From: Promethearchaeota archaeon
GTDB taxonomy: Archaea > Asgardarchaeota > Lokiarchaeia > Sigynarchaeales > SOKP01
Length of the DNA stretch: 5,678 nt
Direction of reading: 5' to 3'
Assembly (NCBI GenBank): GCA_019057735.1
Contig: JAHLWV010000160.1
Span: 1 to 5,678, forward strand
A model generated the notes under the pieces. It did no database searches, was not told the DNA's origin, and worked only from the letters and a program-made list of their open reading frames with translations. Made by a program: the position numbers and the translations under genes. The first letter of the stretch is position 1. Each line of letters begins with the position of its first letter. Shown piece after piece: positions 1-5,678 of this stretch.

Positions 1-950
1 GGGTGAAAATTGATGAAGGGGAATTTAAAACTGATGGTGAAATAGAAGCAGCTGAATATGAAACTGTAGCTGGATTTGGATCTATGCTTTTGGTAGATAA
101 CCTCGGCGGAATTCAAAGAGCCAATTACTTATGTAATGACTATGGAATCGATACGATAAGTGGGAGTAGTACAATATCCCTTATCTATGATCTTTTCGAC
201 ACAGGTAGAATTAATTCTGAAGATCTGAACGGATTAGAACCAAAATGGGGTGAAATTACTCCAGCTCTCGAGTTAATAAAAAAAATTGCTCTAAGGGAAG
301 GAATTGGTGACGTGATGGCTGAGGGTTCCGACACAGTTGGGAAAAAATTCAAGATTCCCCAAGACGACATCGCTACGGTTTACGGAATGGAAATACCCTA
401 CCATGATTTACGACGTATGTACGGCATGGCAGCTGGCTACGCTTTAGCAACTCCTCGGGGGCCCTGTCATACCTCTTGTGATGCCTATATGGCAATATTA
501 GGATTACCTTTTAAGGAATTTGGAATCGAATTAAATGTTGATTGGTATCAAGATGATAAACCTATGGCAGAATTTTGCGCTCGTCTTCAAAATTATCGGG
601 CGCTATATGCATCATTAATCATTTGTTCTTTTGCCAATCCTCCTTCCGAGATGATTCTAGAAATCGTAAATAATGCAACTGGGTTAAATCTATCGATGAA
701 GGATTTTAAAAAGCTTGGGGAACGCAATTACATGATTAAACGATTGTTTAATTTAAAGATGGGACTTACAGCAGCAGATGATAGATTGCCAAAAATCGTA
801 CTTGATCCCGTTAATGAAGGGGGTTCCGCTGGAAAAACACCAAATTTTCAGCAATTAAAAACAGCATACTATGAATTTCGACAATTCGATAAAGAATCAG
901 GTTATCCAAGTCAAGATAAGCTCAAAGAATTAAGTTTAGATGATTTATAA
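1..950 (+). CDS. Aldehyde:ferredoxin oxidoreductase family protein, C-terminal part (5' truncated by window edge)
   Basis: Enzymes of this family are cytoplasmic tungstopterin/[4Fe-4S] proteins that oxidise aldehydes to carboxylic acids and pass electrons to ferredoxin. The visible 315 codons are about the C-terminal half; full proteins are usually about 600-650 residues. The frame is open through the left edge, so the GTG at 3 is probably an internal Val codon, and the upstream CxxCxxxC cluster motif is not visible. Family signatures (numbered from that codon) are YET at 19-21 with a candidate active-site Glu20, LCNDYGIDTIS at 43-53 (pterin-binding DxxGL(C/D)-like motif), a TPRGPCHTSC segment at 150-159 with a candidate active-site His156, Cys208 as probable fourth cluster ligand, and the closing LGERNY...RLFNLKMG...DDRLPK stretch at 238-264. 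Odd point: the motif before Cys208 reads ASLIIC, where P. furiosus AOR has DxxGLC. The family is secure; the substrate (AOR, FOR, GAPOR or WOR type) cannot be assigned. It converges on ywbE and is not co-oriented with an adjacent hut gene. Confidence 0.93.
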   Translation, partial: VKIDEGEFKTDGEIEAAEYETVAGFGSMLLVDNLGGIQRANYLCNDYGIDTISGSSTISLIYDLFDTGRINSEDLNGLEPKWGEITPALELIKKIALREGIGDVMAEGSDTVGKKFKIPQDDIATVYGMEIPYHDLRRMYGMAAGYALATPRGPCHTSCDAYMAILGLPFKEFGIELNVDWYQDDKPMAEFCARLQNYRALYASLIICSFANPPSEMILEIVNNATGLNLSMKDFKKLGERNYMIKRLFNLKMGLTAADDRLPKIVLDPVNEGGSAGKTPNFQQLKTAYYEFRQFDKESGYPSQDKLKELSLDDL

Positions 951-982
951 TTTTTAATGCTCTTTTTATTTCTTTTTCAATT
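951..982 (+). terminator. T-rich tract downstream of the AOR gene, probable transcription terminator
   Basis: Directly after the AOR stop codon the + strand carries three T-runs of five (TTTTT, then CTTTTTA, then CTTTTTC) with no obvious GC-rich hairpin. Oligo-T tracts without a stem are the usual intrinsic termination signal in archaea. The tract is strand-asymmetric: read from the - strand it is A-rich, so it would serve AOR but not the converging ywbE transcript. Assignment is from composition and position only. Confidence 0.55.
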
Positions 983-1183
983 TTAATTAGAGCTAACTAT
1001 TTTTTTTACTCGCCCAATTTCACCACTCTTCAACCTAACTTTAATTCCATGATGGTGAGTAGGAGAATTTGTAAGAATATCTTTGACTATACCTTCCGTT
1101 AACTTGCCAGATCGCTGGTCTTTCTTTAATACGATTAAAACTCGAATGCCATTTTTGATGTCTGCTCGCTTTGTTCCCTTCAA
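983..1183 (-). CDS. ywbE: YwbE family protein (DUF2196), function unknown
   Basis: This 66-residue protein matches the small YwbE/DUF2196 family found in Bacillus, other bacteria and archaea. Conserved parts are the RADIKNGIRV-type N-terminus (residues 6-15), the core VLKKDQRSGKLTEGIVK (18-34), then ILTNSP, a His triplet at 43-45, and GIKVRLKSGEIGRV (46-59). The length is typical. The start is a TTG at 1181-1183: an in-frame TGA lies four codons upstream with only a non-canonical ATT between, and beginning at TTG gives the usual family N-terminus. No convincing Shine-Dalgarno sequence precedes it, so the mRNA may be leaderless or short-leadered. Gly spacing and alternating basic/hydrophobic residues in the second half resemble a small beta-barrel (KOW-like) nucleic-acid-binding fold; that is my inference, and no biochemical role is known to me. 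The gene is divergent from hutU and convergent with AOR, so it is probably monocistronic. Confidence 0.85.
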   Translation of the reverse strand: MKGTKRADIKNGIRVLIVLKKDQRSGKLTEGIVKDILTNSPTHHHGIKVRLKSGEIGRVKKIVSSN

Positions 1184-1292
1184 TTTAATTGTTCAACTCA
1201 TCTATAGGTCTTTTTTAATACGAAAATAGTTCACTTCATTTTATCTTTTTCCTTTATCTCATTGCTATTTTTCGGGTCATAATAAGAAAAAG

Positions 1293-1302
1293 TTTTATAA
1301 AA
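1293..1302. promoter_or_regulatory. Perfect palindromic TATA-like element TTTTATAAAA in the divergent intergenic region
   Basis: TTTTATAAAA is its own reverse complement and could act as a TATA box in either direction. On the + strand it is preceded by a purine run (AAGAAAAAG) resembling an archaeal BRE and would give hutU mRNA a leader of about 60 nt. On the - strand it would start ywbE mRNA about 90 nt ahead of the TTG. In AT-rich DNA such 10-mers also arise by chance. Confidence 0.3.
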
Positions 1303-1350
1303 TTTGAATTTCATTTGGAACATTTTTTAGTGGTATGAAACATTTACTCT

Positions 1351-1362
1351 AAAATATATATA
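1351..1362 (+). promoter_or_regulatory. Probable TATA box of the hutUHI operon (near-leaderless transcript)
   Basis: AAAATATATATA lies with its centre about 28 nt upstream of the hutU ATG at 1385. Archaeal transcription starts about 25-28 nt downstream of the TATA-box centre, so initiation would fall at about 1381-1385, giving a leaderless or almost leaderless mRNA. This fits the lack of a strong Shine-Dalgarno site before hutU (only a weak AGGT at 1375-1378). No further strong promoter-like site is seen before hutH or hutI, whose genes follow at 1 and 13 nt. Alternative: a sigma70-like reading TTTACT (1343-1348), 16-nt spacer, TATTTA (1365-1370) is possible if the host is bacterial. Confidence 0.5.
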
Positions 1363-1369
1363 CATATTT
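1352..1369. promoter_or_regulatory. 18-bp near-palindrome overlapping the hutU promoter, candidate operator
   Basis: AAATATATATACATATTT pairs in 8 of 9 positions about its centre (the only mismatch is 1358/1363). It covers the putative TATA box and would lie at about -30 to -13 relative to a start site near 1383, where a dimeric repressor would block the basal machinery. Because the element is pure A/T except one C, the symmetry may be a by-product of low complexity. No regulator gene is visible in the window. Confidence 0.25.
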
Positions 1370-1384
1370 ATGTTAGGTTAAAGT

Positions 1385-3403
1385 ATGGACATTACTAAAG
1401 CAATGAAAATTAAATTACACGATGAATTACCACTTGATCCAGTGTTCGAACAAGGTATTCGTAGGGCTCCTAGTCGTGGATATAACTTAAATCGTGAAGA
1501 AACAATTATTGCTCTAAAAAATGCGTTAAGATATGTTCCGGAAAGCTTACATGATCAAATTGCTCCAGAATTTTTAAATGAGTTAATTAATAAAGGAAGA
1601 ATTTATGCTTACCGTTATCGACCAGCCGAACTCATAAGAGCTAAGCCCATCAATGAGTATAAAGGTATTCTTGAAGCGCGAGCGATACAACTTATGATCG
1701 ACAACAACTTAGACTTTGAAGTAGCGCTTTATCCCTACGAATTAGTCACATATGGAGAAAGTGGACAAGTATGCGAGAATTGGTTGCAATATAGGTTAAT
1801 CAAACAATACCTTGAAGTAATGAAAGACGATCAAACACTTGTTGTTATGTCTGGACATCCTCTTGGTTTATTTCCAAGCAAAAGAGATGCTCCAAGAGTA
1901 ATCATGACCAACGGACTAATGATTGGATTATTTGACACCCCTGAAGAATTTCAAAGAGCTTCAGCTTTAGGAGTTGCGAATTATGGACAAATGACTGCGG
2001 GAGGATGGATGTATATCGGTCCTCAAGGAATCGTTCACGGAACCTATATAACTTTACTTAACGCTGGAAGGCTATATTTGGGGATACCCCAACATGAAAG
2101 TCTCAAAGGCGTTCTATATATTACCTCTGGTTTAGGTGGTATGAGTGGCGCTCAAGCTAAAGCTATAGAAATCGCAGGCGGTATCGGTATAATCGCAGAG
2201 GTTGATAAATCTCGAATTACAACTCGATATGAGCAAGGATGGGTGAGTAAAGTTTCAAAAAACCTTGAAGAAATCTTTAATTGGGTGGAAGAATATAGAA
2301 CAAAAAAGGAACCGGTTTCTATAGCTTATCAAGGTAATGTAGTCGATATATGGAAATATGTAGTGGAACATGATATTAAGGTTGAGCTAGCCTCAGATCA
2401 GACGTCTTGTCACGCTCCGTACGATGGAGGATATACTCCTTTTAGTGTAAATTTTCAAGAAGGTAGAGAATTGTTGAAAACAAATCGAAAAAAGTTCGAA
2501 AAACTAGTTAATGAATCATTGCGTGAACAATATAGACTTATCAAAATAATGGTTAATAAGGGAACGAAATTTTGGGATTATGGTAATTCTTTTCTCAAAG
2601 CTGTTTATGATGCTGGAGTTAAGGAAATTGCAATAGATGGAGATCCAAAAAATGGATTTATATTTCCCTCTTATGTTGAGCATATCATGGGACCATTATG
2701 CTTTGATTATGGATATGGTCCTTTTCGATGGGTTTGCTTAAGCTTACAACATTCCGATTTAATAAAAACCGATCAAGTCGCTCTTTCTTGTATAGACCCA
2801 AATCGTAGAGCTCAAGATCGCGATAACTGGAATTGGATTAAGAATGCTGAAATGAACAACCTAGTAGTGGGTTCACAAGCTCGTATATTATATGCTGACA
2901 TGGAAACACGCATAAAAATTGCTTTACAATTTAACGAATTAGTCAGATCTGGCGAAATTGGACCTATAATGCTCGGTAGAGACCATCATGATGTATCTGG
3001 TACGGACTCTCCGTTTAGAGAAACTTCAAATATTAAAGATGGTAGTAATATTATGGCAGATATGGCTCACCATAGTTGGGCTGGAAATATCGCCCGAGGT
3101 ATGACGATGTGTGTATTATCAAACGGAGGTGGCGTTGGTACTGGAAAGGCTATTAATGGAGGATTTGGGCTAGTTTTGGATGGATCCGCACGCGTTAATG
3201 AAATTATCAGAAGTGCTATAGAATGGGACGTAACATGTGGCGTAGCAAGAAGAGCGTGGGCGAGAAATGTAAACGCTTTAGACACAGCGTATAATTGGAA
3301 TGTAAAGCATGAGGAGAGAGGTCAAATTACTTTACCTTTCCAAATAGACGAAAGCATGGTTAGAAAAATTGTAGATTCAGAAATTGAAAAAATAAAAAAT
3401 TAA
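1385..3403 (+). CDS. hutU: Urocanate hydratase (urocanase), long UROC1-like form
   Basis: The cytoplasmic NAD+-dependent enzyme converts urocanate to 4-imidazolone-5-propionate, the second step of histidine breakdown (EC 4.2.1.49). Seen in the sequence: a YGESGQ segment at 123-128 matching the conserved YGGxG region, GQMTAGGWMYIGPQGIVHGT at 201-220, the NAD-binding glycine-rich GLGGMSGAQ at 249-257, DQTSCHAPYDGGYTP at 338-352, GPFRWVC with Cys451 as the likely counterpart of P. putida Cys410, GRDHHDVSGTDSPFRETSNI at 531-550, and GGGVGTGKAINGGFG at 581-595. At 672 residues it is far longer than the roughly 555-residue Pseudomonas/Bacillus type. It has about 70 extra N-terminal residues plus internal insertions, as in animal UROC1 and some bacterial long forms, and the 531-550 block closely resembles the animal enzyme as I recall it. 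The ATG at 1385 is chosen because the long N-terminus belongs to this form and the TATA-like box sits 28 nt upstream. It is the first gene of the cluster and ends 1 nt before hutH. Confidence 0.97.
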   Translation: MDITKAMKIKLHDELPLDPVFEQGIRRAPSRGYNLNREETIIALKNALRYVPESLHDQIAPEFLNELINKGRIYAYRYRPAELIRAKPINEYKGILEARAIQLMIDNNLDFEVALYPYELVTYGESGQVCENWLQYRLIKQYLEVMKDDQTLVVMSGHPLGLFPSKRDAPRVIMTNGLMIGLFDTPEEFQRASALGVANYGQMTAGGWMYIGPQGIVHGTYITLLNAGRLYLGIPQHESLKGVLYITSGLGGMSGAQAKAIEIAGGIGIIAEVDKSRITTRYEQGWVSKVSKNLEEIFNWVEEYRTKKEPVSIAYQGNVVDIWKYVVEHDIKVELASDQTSCHAPYDGGYTPFSVNFQEGRELLKTNRKKFEKLVNESLREQYRLIKIMVNKGTKFWDYGNSFLKAVYDAGVKEIAIDGDPKNGFIFPSYVEHIMGPLCFDYGYGPFRWVCLSLQHSDLIKTDQVALSCIDPNRRAQDRDNWNWIKNAEMNNLVVGSQARILYADMETRIKIALQFNELVRSGEIGPIMLGRDHHDVSGTDSPFRETSNIKDGSNIMADMAHHSWAGNIARGMTMCVLSNGGGVGTGKAINGGFGLVLDGSARVNEIIRSAIEWDVTCGVARRAWARNVNALDTAYNWNVKHEERGQITLPFQIDESMVRKIVDSEIEKIKN

Positions 3404-3404
3404 C

Positions 3405-4928
3405 ATGATTATAATGAGTAAAGGGTTTAAATATGGGATTGGTCACTTAACCCCTGAATTAGCTTTACAGATTGCTAATGGGGAATTAAGCGGAATAATT
3501 ACTGAAGACGTTAAATCAAGAGTAATAAGGAACTATGAAACAGTTCAGAAAATAGCTAAAGGTAAAAAAATAGTATATAGCGTTAACACTGGGTTTGGTT
3601 CGCTATGCACTACCATTATTTCAAAAGAAGAAACTGGTAAATTACAAGAAAATCTTTTAAAAAGTCATAGCGTAGGTATTGGTGAGCCAATTGAACAAAA
3701 ATTATCAAAACTAATGATGATTTTGAAAATTCATGCTTTATGTAAAGGATTTTCTGGAATCTCTTTAGAAGTGATCGAACGAATTAAATGGCATATAGAA
3801 ACCAATATAATTCCATTGGTTCCAGAGCAAGGCTCAGTAGGAGCATCTGGAGATCTCGCTCCTTTAGCCCATTTGTTTTTGCCTCTCATTGGGTTAGGCT
3901 ATTTATCAAAAGATGGAAAAAATTATCACAAAGCAGCAGAGATACTAAACGAGTACGATTTATTCCCTATGAAATTGCATGCCAAAGAGGGTTTAGCATT
4001 GATTAATGGGACACAATTTATGTCTGCACATGCTGTAATGATCTCTGAAAAATTCAGTAATTGTCTCGATAACGCCGATATTATTGGTGCACTCAGTCTT
4101 GAAGCATATTTAGGTTCACCTCAACCTTTTGACGAAGAATTAATTAAGTTAAGACCACATCACGGTGCTATGCTTGTAGCTGAAAAATTTAGAAGGTTTC
4201 TTAAGGATTCTCAATTTATTGAATCTCATAAAGATTGTGGGAGAGTTCAAGATCCTTATTCTATACGATGCATACCACAAGTCCATGGTGCTTCTAGAGA
4301 TGCTTTTTTTCACTTCAACGAGGTATTAATATGTGAATTAAATTCTGTAACTGATAACCCTATAATCTTTAGCGAAGAAAAAGCTATAAGTGGAGGTAAT
4401 TTCCATGGACAACCCCTTGCGTTACCCTTAGATTATGTTGGATTGGCCGCTTCAGAAATAGGAAGTATATCAGATAGAAGAACTTATCTCCTGTTAGAAG
4501 GAAAATGGGGTTTACCCGCTTATTTAATTAAAGAATCTGGATTAAATTCGGGTTTTATGATAACTCAATATAGTACAGCAGCATTAGCTAGTGAGAATAA
4601 AACGATGTGTTTCCCAGCAAGTGCAGATAATATTCCAACATCAATGGGACAAGAAGATCATGTAAGTATGGGCTCAATTAGTGCAAGAAAGACGCTTCGA
4701 ATCGTTGATAACCTCGAAAAGATTTTGGCTATTGAACTTTTATGTGCCGCTCAAGCATTTGATTTTAGAAGACCAATAAAATCTAGCGTAATTCTAGAAG
4801 CTTGTCATGCTTACGTTCGTCAAAAAATACCCCATCTTAACGAAGATGTAGTTTTATCTGAATATATTAACAATGCTTTAGATATTGTAAAGAGTAAAGA
4901 ATTAACTAAAATATCAAACAAAGCTTAG
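3405..4928 (+). CDS. hutH: Histidine ammonia-lyase (histidase)
   Basis: This cytoplasmic homotetrameric lyase removes ammonia from L-histidine to give trans-urocanate, the first step of the pathway (EC 4.3.1.3). The Ala147-Ser148-Gly149 triad in GSVGASGDLAPLAH forms the electrophilic MIO cofactor. Other conserved residues are Tyr58 in YSVNTGFG (55-65 region), His88 in KSHSVGIG, Asn201 in LINGTQ, Gln282/Tyr285/Arg288 in QDPYSIRC, Phe333 in GNFHG, and Glu417 in GQEDHVSMG. His88 and Glu417 are the positions that mark histidases within the aromatic ammonia-lyase family, so a phenylalanine or tyrosine lyase is unlikely. The 507-residue length is normal (about 500-510) and the gene looks intact. 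The ATG at 3405 is 1 nt after the hutU stop, which suggests translational coupling; a second in-frame ATG at 3414 would give a protein three residues shorter, and neither has a clear Shine-Dalgarno site. It lies between hutU and hutI in one apparent operon and feeds HutU. Confidence 0.97.
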   Translation: MIIMSKGFKYGIGHLTPELALQIANGELSGIITEDVKSRVIRNYETVQKIAKGKKIVYSVNTGFGSLCTTIISKEETGKLQENLLKSHSVGIGEPIEQKLSKLMMILKIHALCKGFSGISLEVIERIKWHIETNIIPLVPEQGSVGASGDLAPLAHLFLPLIGLGYLSKDGKNYHKAAEILNEYDLFPMKLHAKEGLALINGTQFMSAHAVMISEKFSNCLDNADIIGALSLEAYLGSPQPFDEELIKLRPHHGAMLVAEKFRRFLKDSQFIESHKDCGRVQDPYSIRCIPQVHGASRDAFFHFNEVLICELNSVTDNPIIFSEEKAISGGNFHGQPLALPLDYVGLAASEIGSISDRRTYLLLEGKWGLPAYLIKESGLNSGFMITQYSTAALASENKTMCFPASADNIPTSMGQEDHVSMGSISARKTLRIVDNLEKILAIELLCAAQAFDFRRPIKSSVILEACHAYVRQKIPHLNEDVVLSEYINNALDIVKSKELTKISNKA

Positions 4929-4935
4929 AGAAGAG
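4928..4935 (+). promoter_or_regulatory. Purine-rich Shine-Dalgarno-like stretch before hutI
   Basis: GAGAAGAG lies 6 nt upstream of the ATG at 4942, overlapping the last base of the hutH stop codon. It is an imperfect match to GGAGG, but it is the only plausible ribosome-binding site in the hut cluster. It supports the ATG at 4942 rather than the GTG at 5017 as the hutI start. Internal operon genes in archaea more often use such sites than first genes do. Confidence 0.35.
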
Positions 4936-4941
4936 AATATC

Positions 4942-5678
4942 ATGTCTGTAAGATCAACCCCCACACCAAAAAGAATAAAAAGAAGCGATCAAAACAATAA
5001 TGATAAAACACCTCAAGTGGATTTAATTATTATTCACGCAAATGAACTGGTAACTATGGATACTGCTTACGGTGTTCCGAGAGTGGGTAAAGACATGAAA
5101 AACCTTGCTATTATTCCCGATGGAGCTGTAGCCGTTTTACGTAATTCTATTATTTTTATAGGAACAACTCAAGAATTAATAGCAAATTTCCCTCCGAATG
5201 AAGAGACAATTATAATCGATGCAACAAATAAGTTGGTAACTCCAGGGTTTATCGATCCTCATACTCATATTATTTTTGATGGTTATAGAGAAAACGAGCT
5301 CGAAATGAAACTTGCAGGTATGAGTTATCTTGAAATTTTAGAATCCGGAGGAGGTATTTTAAAGACAGTTAAAGCAACAAGAGAAGCTCCATTAACGCAA
5401 TTAATTAAAAATGGAAAACCTATTCTTAATCGAATGATGGAATATGGCACAACAACAATTGAGACGAAATCTGGATATGGTTTGGATACAGAAAGTGAAA
5501 TCAAGTCGCTACTAGCGGCAAAGGAATTGAATCTGGAGCACCCCATAGATATAGTCTCTACATTTCTAGGGGCTCATGCAGTTCCACCCGAATATGAAGG
5601 AAAAACAGACGAATACGTAAATCTAATAATTTCTGAAATGATTCCAAGAATAGCAAAAGAAGAATTAGCAGAGTTCTG
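4942..5678 (+). CDS. hutI: Imidazolonepropionase, N-terminal part (3' truncated by window edge)
   Basis: This cytoplasmic metal-dependent amidohydrolase opens the ring of 4-imidazolone-5-propionate to give N-formimino-L-glutamate, the third step of histidine breakdown (EC 3.5.2.7). The frame is open from the ATG at 4942 to the right edge: 245 codons plus two bases of about 410-430 expected. Residues 27-95 form the beta-sandwich part (VDLIIIHANELVTMD...), followed by the amidohydrolase barrel. The metal-binding pair is His107/His109 in PGFIDPHTHIIF. Arg116, Tyr129, Tyr179 (in TKSGYG) and His212 (in FLGAHAVP) keep the same spacing as the B. subtilis substrate-binding residues Arg89, Tyr102, Tyr152 and His185, an ungapped offset of 27. 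ESGGGI at 134-139 is also typical. The remaining metal ligands (His249 and Asp324 in B. subtilis) lie beyond the window. Odd point: the first 25 residues are an extra Ser/Thr/Lys/Asn-rich segment. The gene starts 13 nt after hutH and is probably in the same operon. Confidence 0.96.
   Translation, partial: MSVRSTPTPKRIKRSDQNNNDKTPQVDLIIIHANELVTMDTAYGVPRVGKDMKNLAIIPDGAVAVLRNSIIFIGTTQELIANFPPNEETIIIDATNKLVTPGFIDPHTHIIFDGYRENELEMKLAGMSYLEILESGGGILKTVKATREAPLTQLIKNGKPILNRMMEYGTTTIETKSGYGLDTESEIKSLLAAKELNLEHPIDIVSTFLGAHAVPPEYEGKTDEYVNLIISEMIPRIAKEELAEF

Noticed and set aside
3..5. GTG at 3 as the start codon of the AOR-family gene
   Set aside because: The protein begins in the middle of the conserved family fold and lacks the N-terminal domain and the CxxCxxxC motif. 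The frame is open to the window edge, so this is an internal Val codon of a truncated gene.
185..370. Open frame on the - strand, 61 codons
   Set aside because: It lies wholly inside the AOR coding region, and its translation has no family resemblance.
1316..1348. Possible direct repeat GGAACATTT / TGAAACATTT upstream of the hutU promoter
   Set aside because: The match is short and imperfect (one inserted A) and lies in AT-rich DNA, so it is not distinguishable from chance.
1343..1370. Sigma70-type promoter (TTTACT / TATTTA) before hutU
   Set aside because: Both hexamers are weak, and the TATA box at the archaeal distance explains the region better. It is retained only as an alternative if the host proves bacterial.
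3067..3285. Open frame on the - strand, 72 codons
   Set aside because: It is antisense to the most conserved part of hutU and looks like a shadow of it.
3788..4006. Open frame on the + strand, 72 codons, in another frame of hutH
   Set aside because: It overlaps the MIO-forming region of hutH, which is clearly the coding frame. The alternative translation is Arg/Ser-rich and unrecognisable.
3405..4928. Phenylalanine or tyrosine ammonia-lyase instead of histidase
   Set aside because: The His88 and Glu417 positions typical of histidases are present, and the flanking genes encode the next two histidine-degradation steps.
5325..5546. Open frame on the - strand, 73 codons
   Set aside because: It is antisense to hutI, whose frame carries the conserved ESGGGI, KSGYG and GAHAVP motifs.
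1..5678. Mobile elements, CRISPR arrays, tRNA/rRNA genes, riboswitches
   Set aside because: No transposase or integrase remnants, regularly spaced repeats, cloverleaf-like sequences or structured leaders were seen. Nearly all of the window is accounted for by recognisable protein genes.

Overview
The window is AT-rich (by eye roughly a third G+C). It carries three transcription units: the 3' end of a tungsten-dependent aldehyde:ferredoxin oxidoreductase (AOR) gene on the + strand, a small YwbE-family gene on the - strand, and a tightly packed + strand histidine-utilisation (hut) cluster, hutU-hutH-hutI, that runs off the right edge.

The source is most likely an anaerobic archaeon. Four points suggest this: an AOR-family enzyme; a TATA-like box placed where hutU mRNA would be nearly leaderless; no strong Shine-Dalgarno sites before hutU, hutH or ywbE; and an oligo-T tract rather than a hairpin after the AOR gene. 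An AT-rich, amino-acid-fermenting lineage such as an Asgard (Lokiarchaeia-like) archaeon would fit. That is inference from gene content only, and some AT-rich anaerobic bacteria also carry AOR and long-form HutU.

Layout: 1-950 is the AOR C-terminal part (5' end missing). 951-982 is a T-rich convergent spacer that probably terminates AOR transcription. 983-1183 is ywbE (TTG start, - strand). 1184-1384 is a divergent promoter region with two TATA-like elements and an 18-bp near-palindrome overlapping the hutU-proximal one. 1385-3403 is hutU, 3405-4928 is hutH (1-nt gap), and 4942-5678 is hutI (13-nt gap, 3' end missing).

The hut enzymes catalyse consecutive steps: HutH deaminates L-histidine to urocanate, HutU hydrates urocanate to 4-imidazolone-5-propionate, and HutI opens the ring to N-formimino-L-glutamate. 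The formiminoglutamate-processing enzyme (formimidoyltransferase or a hydrolase) is not in the window and may lie downstream. The AOR gene is separated from the hut genes by an oppositely oriented gene, so it is not in their operon. I see no mobile element, CRISPR array, RNA gene or clearly novel system. The most notable points are the long, animal-UROC1-like HutU in an apparently archaeal context, the possible leaderless and operator-covered hut promoter, an altered cofactor/cluster motif in the AOR, and a basic N-terminal extension on HutI.
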